Below, in pieces: positions 38,944-48,473 of a stretch of DNA of 64,000 bases. Source of the DNA: Sapientia aquatica (lineage in GTDB: Bacteria > Pseudomonadota > Gammaproteobacteria > Burkholderiales > Burkholderiaceae_D); assembly GCF_004358105.1 (NCBI RefSeq), contig NZ_SMYL01000007.1:1-64000 (forward strand). The letters run 5' to 3'. Numbering within the stretch: the stretch's first letter is position 1; every line of letters begins with the position of its first letter. Position numbers and translations under genes: made by a program. Below the pieces are notes generated by a model. That model was not told where the DNA came from and did not search any database. It worked only from the letters and a program-made list of their open reading frames with translations.

Positions 38944-41034
38944 TTGAAAACCGGCACGCACAAGCACCAACAAACTGGCTTAGATTCCTTGGAAGAACAG
39001 AGAATTAAGTTTGATGCCATCAACCAAATTCAAGCGATTATTGAATTTGACCCTGAAGGCAATATCCTATTTGCCAATCAACTGTTCCTCGATACGATGG
39101 GCTACACGCTCGATGAAGTAGTCGGTCAACATCACAGTATTTTTTGTACGCCAGACTATATTCAAAGCGACCAATATCAGCAGTTTTGGGAATCGCTCGG
39201 CAATGGCTTTGCGCAGCAGGGCGAGTATCGACGCTTGAGTAAGCAAGGAGATTCGGTCTGGTTGCAGGCTTCGTATAATCCGATACGCAACCAAGACGGT
39301 CAGGTTTATAAAGTGGTTAAGTTTGCCACCGATATTACCGACTCGAAATTGCGTAATTCCGATTTTGAAAGCAAGATCAACGCCATTAGCCGTGTGCGTG
39401 GTTTGGTTGAGTTTGATTTGGATGGCACAGTGCTTACGGCCAATCAAAATTTCTTAACGACGTTTGGCTACGAATTAGCCGAAGTTGTCGGTCAATCCCA
39501 TCGATTATTTTGCGACTCGGTGTTTGCTGGCTCGACCGAATACATCGCGTTTTGGAATCATCTGGTGACGGGTAATTTCCACCAAGGCGAATTTAAGCGC
39601 ATCAGTAAACACAGCAACGATATTTGGATTCAAGCGACCTATAGTCCGATCTTCGATAGTGAGGGCAAGGTGGTTAAGATCGTCGAGTTCTCAACCAATA
39701 TAACCGCGCAAAAACTAGCCAATGCCGACTCACAAGGAAAGATTGAGGCGATTGAGCGGGTGCAAGCGGTAATCGAATTTGATTTGACTGGGCGTGTGCT
39801 GCGCGCCAATGAAAACTTCCTACGCACTTTTGGTTATCAAGCCGATGAACTAATCGGCCAACATCACCGTATGTTTTGTCTTCCGCAGGAAGTCCGCTCA
39901 CCCGACTATCTCACTTTTTGGGAGCGGCTTGGTCGGGGTGAATTCAATGCCGGCGAGTTTCGGCGGGTGAATAAAAAAGGTGAGGATGTGTGGATTCAGG
40001 CTTCCTACAACCCAATCTTAGACACCGATGGCAACGTTTTGAAGATCGTTAAATTTGCGACCGATATCACCGCGACCAAGCTACTCAACTCAGATATCTC
40101 GGGCAAGATCGAAGCGATCTCCCGTTCGCAGGCGGTGATTGAATTTACGATGCAAGGCGATATCTTGTCGGCTAACCGCAACTTCCTGCGCACCATGGGT
40201 TATACCGACGCCGAAGTCATCGGTCAGCATCACAGCATGTTCTGTGAAAAAGAATTGGTGCAATCGGCTGACTACCGCGATTTTTGGGCCGATTTGAGCG
40301 AGGGTAAATTTAAAAGCGCGCGCTTTAAACGTATCGGCAAACATGGCGCGCAAGTCTGGCTGCAGGCGACCTACAATCCAATTCTGGACGTGGATGGAAA
40401 ACCGTTTAAGGTCGTCAAATTTGCGATGGACATCACCGAGCAAGTCAAACGCGAGCAACTTGTTAAAGACAAAATCCGCGAAATTACCGAGGTGCTGGAA
40501 GAGCTATCTACATCGATACGCAGCATTGAGCAAAATGCGCAGCTATCCAACGGTTTAGCCCAGCAAACTCAAAAAGAGGCCAAAGATGGTCACCAATTAT
40601 TAGGCAAATCCTTGGATGCGATTCACGAAATCCAACGTTCGTCGCAAGACGTGCACGAAATCGTTGGCACCATTAGCGACATTGCTAGCCAGACCAATTT
40701 ACTCGCCTTTAACGCCGCTATTGAAGCAGCGCGTGCTGGCGAACATGGATTGGGCTTTTCGGTCGTTGCCGATGAGGTGCGCAAATTGGCCGAGAAATCC
40801 GGTAAAGCCGCTAGCGAAATCGCCAAATTAATTAACGAAACAATCGCCCGGGTCAACGAAGGTGGGCAAATCTCATCGCAGGTTAAAAACGCCTTCGATC
40901 AGATTGAGCGCTCAGTCAACAATACCGGTAGCTCGATTGCTCAAATCCACAGCGCCACTAGCGAGCAAGCTGAAGCTAGCCAAAACGTTGCGGCCTTATT
41001 AGCGCAATTGCAGACATCGACCGAACGCGGCTAA
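38944..41034 (+). CDS. Soluble chemoreceptor with four tandem PAS domains
   Basis: This 696-residue protein has no membrane helix. Four PAS units of about 122 residues each (roughly 20-130, 142-252, 264-374 and 386-496) share the same wording: VIEFD-GxIL-AN-NFL-T-GY, EVxGQHH, KxGxxVWIQAxYNPI, and VVKFATDIT. They are internal duplications. The MCP signalling part follows (tip near [21 protein letters not shown]), and the chain ends soon after. Such repeated PAS domains often bind heme or flavin and sense redox state or oxygen; the cofactor is unknown here. The start is TTG at 38944, supported by AAGGAGT at 38932-38938. The triple-CheW gene starts 3 bp after its stop. Confidence 0.9.
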   Translation: MKTGTHKHQQTGLDSLEEQRIKFDAINQIQAIIEFDPEGNILFANQLFLDTMGYTLDEVVGQHHSIFCTPDYIQSDQYQQFWESLGNGFAQQGEYRRLSKQGDSVWLQASYNPIRNQDGQVYKVVKFATDITDSKLRNSDFESKINAISRVRGLVEFDLDGTVLTANQNFLTTFGYELAEVVGQSHRLFCDSVFAGSTEYIAFWNHLVTGNFHQGEFKRISKHSNDIWIQATYSPIFDSEGKVVKIVEFSTNITAQKLANADSQGKIEAIERVQAVIEFDLTGRVLRANENFLRTFGYQADELIGQHHRMFCLPQEVRSPDYLTFWERLGRGEFNAGEFRRVNKKGEDVWIQASYNPILDTDGNVLKIVKFATDITATKLLNSDISGKIEAISRSQAVIEFTMQGDILSANRNFLRTMGYTDAEVIGQHHSMFCEKELVQSADYRDFWADLSEGKFKSARFKRIGKHGAQVWLQATYNPILDVDGKPFKVVKFAMDITEQVKREQLVKDKIREITEVLEELSTSIRSIEQNAQLSNGLAQQTQKEAKDGHQLLGKSLDAIHEIQRSSQDVHEIVGTISDIASQTNLLAFNAAIEAARAGEHGLGFSVVADEVRKLAEKSGKAASEIAKLINETIARVNEGGQISSQVKNAFDQIERSVNNTGSSIAQIHSATSEQAEASQNVAALLAQLQTSTERG

Positions 41035-41037
41035 TCC

Positions 41038-42570
41038 ATGATGGAAGCGAATACAAACGCGCCCTCGCTTGAGACTGTGACCGATCTCGGTGGAGACGAA
41101 ACAGCGCAGCAAGATACGCTGCTCAATTTCGCGCAAATCGATATTGATGGCATGGCGGTGGTCATCTTGGCGCAATTCGTTATGGGTGCGGTCGTCCGTC
41201 CAGCGGCACTGACGCCATTGCCGCGTAGTCACGCCACGATTGAAGGTGTATTTACCTACGAAGAGCAATTAATCCCCTTGGTCGATTTACGCAAGTGGCT
41301 CAATCCATCGCTCGCTCACCAAGCACCGCAGCCGTATGTGATTTTGCTGCGCTCGGGTGGAAAGGTAATTGGATTAGCCGTTGATGCGGTGCACGGCATG
41401 ATTCGGATTCCGCGTTCGCATAGCCAACAGATCTTGCGCGATTGTGCCGCCGATAGCTTTTTTCAACATGTCGTTAAATCGGAAAAAAGCGATCGATTAT
41501 TTAGTCAGCTTGATCCCTTGGTATTGATGAATCAAGTCCAAGTGTGGGCCGAGGCGGCCGATGCAATGACCGGCGCGATACAAGATCAGGATTTAACGCA
41601 TTCAGCATCGAAGGCCAAGAGGCCGTCAACCACAACTGGCGCGCAGGTGATCGTGCGCGCTGGCACATCCATTTTGGCTATCCCTGCCACGCAGGTAGCC
41701 GAAGTCATTCCTATGCCACCGATTGACGATGTATTTGCCTTAGCCGATAGGTTGCTGGGATTAACCCATTGGCACGACACTACGGTCGCGGTATTGGATT
41801 TGATCGCTACTTTAGGTTTAGAAAGTCCGCCGCAGCAGGCGCAATTATTGCTGATCTTAGACCGCGACGGCTTGACTGCGGCTATCCCAGTTAATCAGGT
41901 TTTGGCGGTGCGTAGTTTTCCAATGGGCACGGTTGATACAGATTTCCACAGTCAACCCGGCTTCCAGCATTTTTATCTCGGCACGACCTTGCTCGACAAT
42001 CAAGAACGGGTGATGTTAGTTGACGGCATGGCGGTTTTAGCCGCTTGCCCTTTGAACGATTTATCGGATAAAAAAACGGCTGTCATTAATGAGGTAAATA
42101 CGGATCTCGCTAACGCTAAGCAGCAAAATAGCTTGGTGACTTCCGCGCATATTGTGTTTTTTACCGATTTGACTTGGGCAATTGATATGCGCCACTTGAA
42201 AGAAATTGTCCCCGTTCCAGCCAGTTATAAGGCGAATGCTGAGACGGATGATAGTTTGATCGGTACTTGCGAATGGCGCGGAAATTATCTGCCGGTGCTC
42301 AATCCTAATGGCGCGGTAACGGGCGAGGTGCTGCACAAAAAGTTGATTGTTGTGAACTATGAAGGCAAAGATGCGGGGATTTTGGTCAACGATATCCTTG
42401 AGTTAATTCCCGCCCATCGCGGCACGCAATTTAGCTTCACTCCGCCGAACGGAATATTGGTGCGGATGATGACGGTCAATGTTGGTTCTGATCAGCGTAG
42501 TTATCGGATATTTGATTTATCGAGTGTGCATTTTTTTAAAAATTCCGTAGAACAAGCCGCGTCCGATTAA
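41038..42570 (+). CDS. Protein of three tandem CheW domains
   Basis: This 510-residue chemotaxis scaffold has CheW-like domains at about 25-170, 205-335 and 365-500. Domain 1 shows VFTYEEQLIPLVDLRKWL. Domain 2 shows GTSILAIPATQVAEVIPMP. Domain 3 shows DLTWAIDMRHLKEIVPVP, WRGNYLPVLN and GILVNDILELI. Ordinary CheW has one such domain and links receptors to CheA. A chain of three could join several receptors or kinases in one array. It lies 3 bp behind the PAS receptor and is surely co-transcribed. No cheA, cheR or cheB is in the window. Confidence 0.88.
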   Translation: MMEANTNAPSLETVTDLGGDETAQQDTLLNFAQIDIDGMAVVILAQFVMGAVVRPAALTPLPRSHATIEGVFTYEEQLIPLVDLRKWLNPSLAHQAPQPYVILLRSGGKVIGLAVDAVHGMIRIPRSHSQQILRDCAADSFFQHVVKSEKSDRLFSQLDPLVLMNQVQVWAEAADAMTGAIQDQDLTHSASKAKRPSTTTGAQVIVRAGTSILAIPATQVAEVIPMPPIDDVFALADRLLGLTHWHDTTVAVLDLIATLGLESPPQQAQLLLILDRDGLTAAIPVNQVLAVRSFPMGTVDTDFHSQPGFQHFYLGTTLLDNQERVMLVDGMAVLAACPLNDLSDKKTAVINEVNTDLANAKQQNSLVTSAHIVFFTDLTWAIDMRHLKEIVPVPASYKANAETDDSLIGTCEWRGNYLPVLNPNGAVTGEVLHKKLIVVNYEGKDAGILVNDILELIPAHRGTQFSFTPPNGILVRMMTVNVGSDQRSYRIFDLSSVHFFKNSVEQAASD

Positions 42571-42715
42571 CCTATCTTGTGCGCGCTTTGGTCGACCCAT
42601 GCTGGTTGAAATTGGATGACTACAATTTGTTTGCGCCTGTCATCCAAACCGAATCCGCTCGCGTTATTCGCTCTGTCAATGTAAGTCCAAACTTAAAAAC
42701 AGAGCCAATCCGCCG

Positions 42716-43366
42716 ATGAGACTACTTTCCCTATTCCTGCTGCAAATTATTGTCATTGGTGCCGCGCACGCCCAAGTCATTAAATGCGTTGACCCTAAAA
42801 CGAAAGCGGTATCGTTCACCGATGGCGCTTGTCCAGCCACTGATCGGGAAATTTTGATTGAGCCGCGCCATTCAGCGCAGTATTACGAGAATGAAAATAT
42901 CAAAGCACAAGAGGCCAGAGAGCGCATAGATCAAAGCCTGCAGCGTGAAGCGCAAGAGACGCGGCTGTTAGCTAGGGATACCCAGCAACAAGCGAGTCCG
43001 CGTGAACCGGCTCCGATAGATAATTCCAACTCATACGAATGCAGTATTGCCAAACAAGCCTTGGGTGTTGCGCAAACCAATAACAAACCAAATCTGGATA
43101 CGATAGCCTTAAAGCGCCAAGAAGCCGAGGTGGCCTGTTTGGGAGCAAACGCACATGTTCAGCTAGAAGAAGCGCGCGAAAAGCGCAAAGCCGAAGAATT
43201 GAAAATCGCTGCTGAACGCACAACGTCGGTCGTTTATATGACGAGCTGCGATCAAAGCGGCTGCTGGGGCAGTGATGGCAATCGTTATAACGCGCAAGGC
43301 AGCACTTTGGCGGGGCCACATGACAGAACCTGCCAGAAACTTGGCAATACCGTTCAGTGTCAATAA
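42716..43366 (+). CDS. DUF4124-type periplasmic protein
   Basis: This 216-residue protein has a signal peptide (cut after GAAHA, residue 19). A short DUF4124 domain follows at once (VIKCVDPKTKAVSFTDGACP), in which two Cys can pair. A charged helical middle (about 55-100 and 140-170, Glu/Arg/Gln-rich) and a Cys-rich end (SCDQSGCWGSDGNRY, then CQKLGNTVQC) complete it. The end wording with a glycine-rich SDGxRY is seen in small secreted proteins of this bacterial group. The function is unknown. It overlaps the convergent cupin gene by 7 bp. Confidence 0.75.
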   Translation: MRLLSLFLLQIIVIGAAHAQVIKCVDPKTKAVSFTDGACPATDREILIEPRHSAQYYENENIKAQEARERIDQSLQREAQETRLLARDTQQQASPREPAPIDNSNSYECSIAKQALGVAQTNNKPNLDTIALKRQEAEVACLGANAHVQLEEAREKRKAEELKIAAERTTSVVYMTSCDQSGCWGSDGNRYNAQGSTLAGPHDRTCQKLGNTVQCQ

Positions 43367-44019
43367 CGCCCTTGCTGTCCTTGCTGTGGGCTTAACTTGT
43401 CGATAAAAAGATGCCCCGTTTTAACCAGTATTAAACAACCTTCAGTGCTAAACGGTGTGTGCATGCTCATGTGCGGGCTGCGTAACCAAGTACCCGCTGG
43501 ATAACGTCCAAACTCGTCCTCAAACACGCCTTGCACAACTAAAATTTCTTCACCGCCAAAGTGCCGATGCGGATTAAATTGTGTACCCGGCATCCAGCGC
43601 ACCAAGGCGGTGTGCACTGTTTCAAACTCGGATAAGGGCAATACCGACAGTCCCGCGACTAACCCTGGGTACCATTGGGCGGTTGTGGTGTCGATGACTA
43701 TGCGCGTGCTGTCATCGGGCGCAAGGTAGCGCAGCTTAACAAACAAGGTGCAGCCATTAATGGAGCGCGGCGAGTGCGAGGAACCGGGCGGATTTTTAAT
43801 ATAGCTTCCCGCGCCATAACTGCCGGATTCATCTTGGAAGTCGCCTTCCAGCACAAAAATCTCTTCACCCAGTTCATGCGTATGCAAATTGAATTGTGAG
43901 CCAGGTGCGTAATGGACAATCGAGGTAGCGCGTGCGACTTCGCCGCCATCGCGTTCGAGCAATTTGCGTTTGATTCCCGCAACGGGCGAATCGACCCATA
44001 CTACTTGTTCAGTTTGCAT
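43360..44019 (-). CDS. Double-cupin protein, ChrR-like
   Basis: This protein has about 219 residues and two cupin barrels in tandem. Each barrel has the metal-binding pattern: APGSQFNLHTHELGEEIFVLEG in the first and MPGTQFNPHRHFGGEEILVVQG in the second. Each is followed by a GxY/RYxAGSxxxxPxxSxHxP segment (GAGSYIKNPPGSSHSP, PAGTWLRSPHMSMHTP). This is the arrangement of the ChrR cupin family, part of which binds zinc and restrains ECF sigma factors, but no sigma gene is adjacent. Start choices are ATG 44019 or 44055. I prefer 44019, where the conserved part begins. Confidence 0.8.
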   Translation of the reverse strand: MQTEQVVWVDSPVAGIKRKLLERDGGEVARATSIVHYAPGSQFNLHTHELGEEIFVLEGDFQDESGSYGAGSYIKNPPGSSHSPRSINGCTLFVKLRYLAPDDSTRIVIDTTTAQWYPGLVAGLSVLPLSEFETVHTALVRWMPGTQFNPHRHFGGEEILVVQGVFEDEFGRYPAGTWLRSPHMSMHTPFSTEGCLILVKTGHLFIDKLSPQQGQQGRY

Positions 44020-44131
44020 GATTATGCGTTGTGAATAGTCAGTGTTGAGGTTCATTTGTAGATTAAATAGCGGCGAGGAGCGCAATTATAGGGCAGCACA
44101 ACTAATTGCGTTGGACGCCACAGCATTGCAA

Positions 44132-45157
44132 TCAGTGCTTAATCTGTGCTGAATTTAACGCTCGATATTCCGATGGCGCAATATGTTCCCAGCGCTTAAA
44201 CGCCCGCCTAAAATTGGCCATGTCGCTGTAGCCCAGCGTGTAGGAAATTTCTTGAATACTCAAATGAGTTGACTTGAGATGCTCCACCGCTAACACATGG
44301 CGCACATCTTCTAAAATTTCTTTGTACGAAGTTTGTTCTTCGATCAAGCGTCGGTGCAGCGTGCGCGGCGTTAAATTGAATAATCGCGCCATCAGGTTGA
44401 GTGAAGGAAATCCGCCCTGTTTTTCTAACATGATGCGCCGCACTTGGGCGCTCAGCGATTCATTTTTTACCAGCTTATCGAGCTCGCGCTGGCAAATTTG
44501 CAGCGCATCGATAAATGCTGCTTGGTCTGCCATTTTAAGTGGCTTATCCATGTTGGCTAAATCCAGCGCAATCCCAGCCCAGCTTTGTCGATAACTGACT
44601 TTGCATTTAAATAAATCACCCGCTAATGCGGCGTATTCCGGTTCGGCAAAAGGGAAGGCCACTTCGAGCACGTTGCTGGAATCCAGGGCGATGTGATCGA
44701 ATAGATTTTTGATTGTCAGGATGATGGCTTCCAGTACTGGGCGACGTATTTCACCGAGCGGTAAAGGTTCGCTAAATACCAGCCGGAATTGACTCCCGTG
44801 AATTTCATTATTTAGCAACAGTAACGAGGTGCGCACGCGCAGATAGTGTTCAAACAATTCGGCGGTTTGGCGCAAGGTAGCACTATTCATCGCAGCATAG
44901 CCCAAGATACCGTGACTATTGGCGAGCAACCTTTCCCCAATCAATAAGCCAATCGCTGGCTCATTGGTAGCCGCCAAGGCATCAGTGATTAACTGTTTTA
45001 AGGTGGAGTAGGGCAGTTGAAGTGAGGAATCGTTAAGCTGCGCTTCGCTGACCTGACTGCGCTGCAGCCAGCTCGCGACATCGCCGCCCGCGGTGCGAAT
45101 TTGTTCCGCGATTTGGCGTAGATAGACCACCGATAAGGAAAATTCTGTCTGTGGCAT
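44132..45157 (-). CDS. AraC-family regulator, probably of the adjacent alkane monooxygenase
   Basis: This AraC/XylS regulator has about 341 residues from the ATG at 45157; the frame extends to 45229. The N-terminal part is the Arabinose_bd-type domain found in OruR/AlkR-like proteins (ANSHGILGYAAMNSATLRQTAELFEHYL). The C-terminal double helix-turn-helix reads SLNLMARLFNLTPRTLHRRL and then SIQEISYTLGYSDMANFRRAFKRW. It is divergent from the AlkB fusion gene with about 130 bp between. AlkR-type AraC proteins are known to activate alkane hydroxylase genes, so that role is likely but not proven. Confidence 0.88.
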   Translation of the reverse strand: MPQTEFSLSVVYLRQIAEQIRTAGGDVASWLQRSQVSEAQLNDSSLQLPYSTLKQLITDALAATNEPAIGLLIGERLLANSHGILGYAAMNSATLRQTAELFEHYLRVRTSLLLLNNEIHGSQFRLVFSEPLPLGEIRRPVLEAIILTIKNLFDHIALDSSNVLEVAFPFAEPEYAALAGDLFKCKVSYRQSWAGIALDLANMDKPLKMADQAAFIDALQICQRELDKLVKNESLSAQVRRIMLEKQGGFPSLNLMARLFNLTPRTLHRRLIEEQTSYKEILEDVRHVLAVEHLKSTHLSIQEISYTLGYSDMANFRRAFKRWEHIAPSEYRALNSAQIKH

Positions 45158-45289
45158 AAGCTTGTGTGCGAGGTCAGGATTGCCTCGATTGTCAATAAAT
45201 GACCCATTAATGTCAATCGCGCACCTCAAGATAAGCGCTGGCTTGTCGTAGTATTGCTACAAGTCAAATAATAAAATTTAGGAGAGAGC

Positions 45290-47551
45290 ATGTTTTTTTC
45301 AAAGACCACTAATCTGGCTACGACAGCCCATATCAATGACACAACAATTTCTGTTCTGCCCGACGAAACCTTGCTCACTGCCGCACTGCGACAAGGAATC
45401 AATTTTCCCAATAGTTGCAGGGTTGGCGGATGCGCGACTTGCAAATGCAAATTGACCGCTGGGCGGGTGAAGGAATTAACCGAATCCACCTATATTTTGT
45501 CGGATGACGACATGGATCAAGGTTACATCCTAGCGTGCCAAAGTGTGCCGCAAACTGAAGTGTCGATCGAAGTTGATCTGAGCCGCGGCAGGGCAGCACA
45601 ACAGGTTTTTGGTGCTGTCATCGCCCAACACAAACTGACCCACGATATCACTCGATTGAGCGTGCAATTGGATGCTCCGCTCAATTACAAAGCGGGGCAA
45701 TTTGCGCAAATCAGCGTTGACTCTTTGCCGCATGTTAACCGCAGCTATTCATTTGCCAACCCACCCCAAGAAGACGGTTGCGTGAGTTTCTTTGTGCGTA
45801 AAGTGGATGGTGGTATTTTTTCTACGCACATCCACGAACAGGATGTGATTGGGCAAAAAGTTACTATTGAGGGGCCAGCCGGTGATTTTTGCTTGCGCGA
45901 TTCGGATGCGCCGATTTTATTGGTTGCCGGTGGCAGCGGGCTAGCTCCGATTTTGGCGATTCTGCAGGACGCGGTACAAAACAAAGTGCAACGGTCGGCG
46001 ACCTTGTTATTTGGCGCACGTAGCTCGGAGGATTTGTACTGTCTCGACCAGATTGAAGAAATCAAGCGCCATTGGCAAGGCGAGTTTCGCTTTGTGCCCG
46101 TGCTGTCCGATGCCAGTCAGGTTGACGGTGCCGAGCGTCGGCACAACTTGATTGAGCAAATTCCGCAATCACTGGAACGCGGAGCACATGCTTATTTATG
46201 CGGCCCGCCGGCAATGGTTGATAGCGCGGTTGCGGTGCTGCGCGAGCATGGTGTTGGCAACGACTATATTCATGCCGACCGATTTCTAACTCAACATGAA
46301 GGTGGTTTGCAGCCTGCGTCAACGCCGACTGCCGCAGAATTGAATGCATCGAAAAATAAGATCGCTAACCTGTTCGATTACGTTAAGTATTTCATGTTTC
46401 ACTTAGTCGGCTTATTTTCAGCCGCGTCGATTGTGGCCGGTAGTTCCGCGGTGACGTTCGGATTGTTGGGCGTGTTATTTTTTTACATTATCGGTGACGC
46501 GCTGCTCGGTGACGATAAGTCGGTGCCACGATTTACCCATCCGCGCGTCTTAACGACCCAACTTTGGCTGGCGCTGCCGTTGTTGCTCTTAATCGTCTTT
46601 TGCTCGGTTTGGACGGTCAGCACCGGCGATCCGTTTGGTTTCGGTCAATTCATCACCCAGCTAACTGGCTACGATGTAGTCGCTGCGCGCGCGGCGACTA
46701 ACCTAGGACATCATATTTCCGCGCTGATCTTAACCGGTTTAGCCATTGGCTTAGTTGGTACGATTACCGGCCACGAATTAACCCACCGCACTTGGGACCC
46801 GATTTCGATGTTAATCGGGCGTTGGTTGTTGGCCTTTAGTTTTGATACCTCGTTTGCGATTGAACACGTGTACGGCCATCACCGCTATGTCTCCACTGAG
46901 CACGACCCCGCCACCGCGCCACGCGGGCGTAATGTCTATCACCACATAATTGCGTCAACCATCAAGGGCAACGTTAGCGCGTGGAAGATTGAGGCGAGAC
47001 GTTTAAAACGCAAAGGCTATGCGCTCTATTCGCCACACAATGCGGTCTTGCGTGGCTATTTGATGAGTGCCGTTTTGGTGCTCGCGGCTTGGGCAATTGC
47101 TGGAATAGTCGGTGCCGTTTTCTTTACCTTATGCGCCTTGTTCGGCAAATCCTTGCTGGAAATCGTCAACTACATGGAACATTACGGCATGGTGCGCCAT
47201 CCCGAGACGCCAGTGCAACCGCGCCATTCATGGAATACCAACCGCCGCGTTAGCTCGTGGACGATGTTTAATTTAACGCGCCATTCGCACCATCACGCAC
47301 AAGGCGAAGTGCCTTACCATGAATTGCAACCGTACCCTAATGCGCCAATGATGATTAACGGTTATTTGACGACGATTTTGATTACGCTGGTGCCGCCGCT
47401 CTGGCATGCGTTGATGACACCGAAAGTGTTGGCTTGGGATAGAGATTTCGCCTCTAAAGACGAGCTTGAATTGGTGGCGCGGGCCAATGCGCGCAGCGGC
47501 ATTGCGGGCTTAAAAAATGCTGATTCCCCTTTTGTACGTGTCAGCTCCTAA
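45290..47551 (+). CDS. Ferredoxin-reductase-AlkB fusion (self-sufficient membrane hydroxylase)
   Basis: This 753-residue chain joins three parts. Residues about 1-95 are a plant-type [2Fe-2S] ferredoxin (Cys43, Cys48, Cys51, Cys83). Residues about 100-335 are an FNR-type reductase (FAD motif RSYSFANPP, nucleotide motif GGSGLAPI). Residues about 360-745 are a membrane diiron hydroxylase of the AlkB family. All its His motifs are present: HELTH from His495, EHVYGHH 525-531, NYMEHYG 627-633 and RHSHHHA 664-670. Electrons would pass NAD(P)H-FAD-FeS-diiron within one protein, replacing rubredoxin and its reductase. Medium-chain alkanes or similar hydrophobic compounds are the likely substrates. 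A GGAGAG site precedes the ATG. Confidence 0.92.
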   Translation: MFFSKTTNLATTAHINDTTISVLPDETLLTAALRQGINFPNSCRVGGCATCKCKLTAGRVKELTESTYILSDDDMDQGYILACQSVPQTEVSIEVDLSRGRAAQQVFGAVIAQHKLTHDITRLSVQLDAPLNYKAGQFAQISVDSLPHVNRSYSFANPPQEDGCVSFFVRKVDGGIFSTHIHEQDVIGQKVTIEGPAGDFCLRDSDAPILLVAGGSGLAPILAILQDAVQNKVQRSATLLFGARSSEDLYCLDQIEEIKRHWQGEFRFVPVLSDASQVDGAERRHNLIEQIPQSLERGAHAYLCGPPAMVDSAVAVLREHGVGNDYIHADRFLTQHEGGLQPASTPTAAELNASKNKIANLFDYVKYFMFHLVGLFSAASIVAGSSAVTFGLLGVLFFYIIGDALLGDDKSVPRFTHPRVLTTQLWLALPLLLLIVFCSVWTVSTGDPFGFGQFITQLTGYDVVAARAATNLGHHISALILTGLAIGLVGTITGHELTHRTWDPISMLIGRWLLAFSFDTSFAIEHVYGHHRYVSTEHDPATAPRGRNVYHHIIASTIKGNVSAWKIEARRLKRKGYALYSPHNAVLRGYLMSAVLVLAAWAIAGIVGAVFFTLCALFGKSLLEIVNYMEHYGMVRHPETPVQPRHSWNTNRRVSSWTMFNLTRHSHHHAQGEVPYHELQPYPNAPMMINGYLTTILITLVPPLWHALMTPKVLAWDRDFASKDELELVARANARSGIAGLKNADSPFVRVSS

Positions 47552-47560
47552 CACCTGACA

Positions 47561-48086
47561 TCAGGGTGATAGCGACGAAACATAGGCAGCTAAAGCTAGC
47601 ATGTCCTCCGACGTAAGTTGTTCAACCACCGCCAACATCGGACCAACCTCAGCGCCAGTGCGGCTACCGTATTTAATGTCGACTAGCTGGCGCGCAAGAT
47701 AAGAGGGAGAACGGCCGGCGGTTCTGGGTGCAGCATCAGTGCCTTTAAGTTTTGGCCCATGACATGTGGCGCATTGCCGTGTTTTGCCGCCTGTTAGTCC
47801 TTGCGCTAAACGTTGTCCTCGTTGGATGCTGCCGATTGGCACGTAAGCGGCAAACTGAGTTCGTGTGTCACGATTTTCAAATTGTTCATCGTCGTTTGCG
47901 ATTAGGTGCTATTGCTGTCAGGGACATGCCTGATTTCAGCGGGATTGATCTGCGATTTGATCGCGTCGGAGGGCGAAATCCACGGATAGGCCCATTGGAC
48001 AATGGGATCAGGCGATACTGCGCAGTTACTGCAAATGGCGCACTAAGCAGTAATCCAGCACACAAGCAATTGCAGGTATTTCCCAT
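47561..48086 (-). pseudogene. Remnant of a diheme-type cytochrome c gene
   Basis: The 3' part (47561-47842, 93 codons) encodes a c-type cytochrome end with one heme motif CATCH and the words AGRSPSYLARQL and VVEQLTSEDMLALAAY. It has no signal peptide. Upstream, in other frames, lie matching pieces: a signal peptide (MGNTCNCLCAGLLLSAPFAV, from 48086), then QWAYPWISPSD and IRHVPDSNST in a second frame ending at a TAA, and ENRDTRTQFAAYVPIGSIQRG running into the 93-codon part. Intact relatives have over 100 residues with a first CxxCH between these pieces. This gene thus shows frameshifts plus an internal deletion and is very probably dead. Confidence 0.7.
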
Positions 48087-48473
48087 GGATAAGCCCCGAA
48101 ACAGTTCTTGGTCGATAGTGAGATCGAGCCAAGCTGATTGAATGCCGCTTAGCCAAAGCGGTGCCGTCCTTGGGCATTAAATAGCAGATGCTGTTGCCAG
48201 GCAAACTTCGCAACGTTGTCGGAGGTTAGCCATTAAATTGCCCCAGAGCGACTGCGATCCATTGGGCGAAATCCCTTGAATTTATTGATTTAACGCTGAC
48301 GTCGGACTGTTTTGAGAGGAGAGTTTGCGTCCGCATTTTTTGCACGGCGACGACGTAAAAATTGAGGATTTAGCAGGTATTTGCGCGAAAAATTAACGAT
48401 CTGCCCGCGATTTATCCTTAACTTCGGTAGAATTCGTGTTTCTTTTTAGCATTTAATTGAAGCGAGTCAACCC
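48087..48473. other. Intergenic interval, 0.39 kb
   Basis: No gene was recognised. The interval lies between the broken cytochrome gene and the TSUP exporter and should contain the exporter's promoter. No strong repeat or hairpin was seen. Confidence 0.4.

Noticed and set aside
38944-41034. Treating the four repeated PAS units as a DNA repeat or mobile element
   Set aside because: They are in-frame protein-domain duplications within one intact gene.
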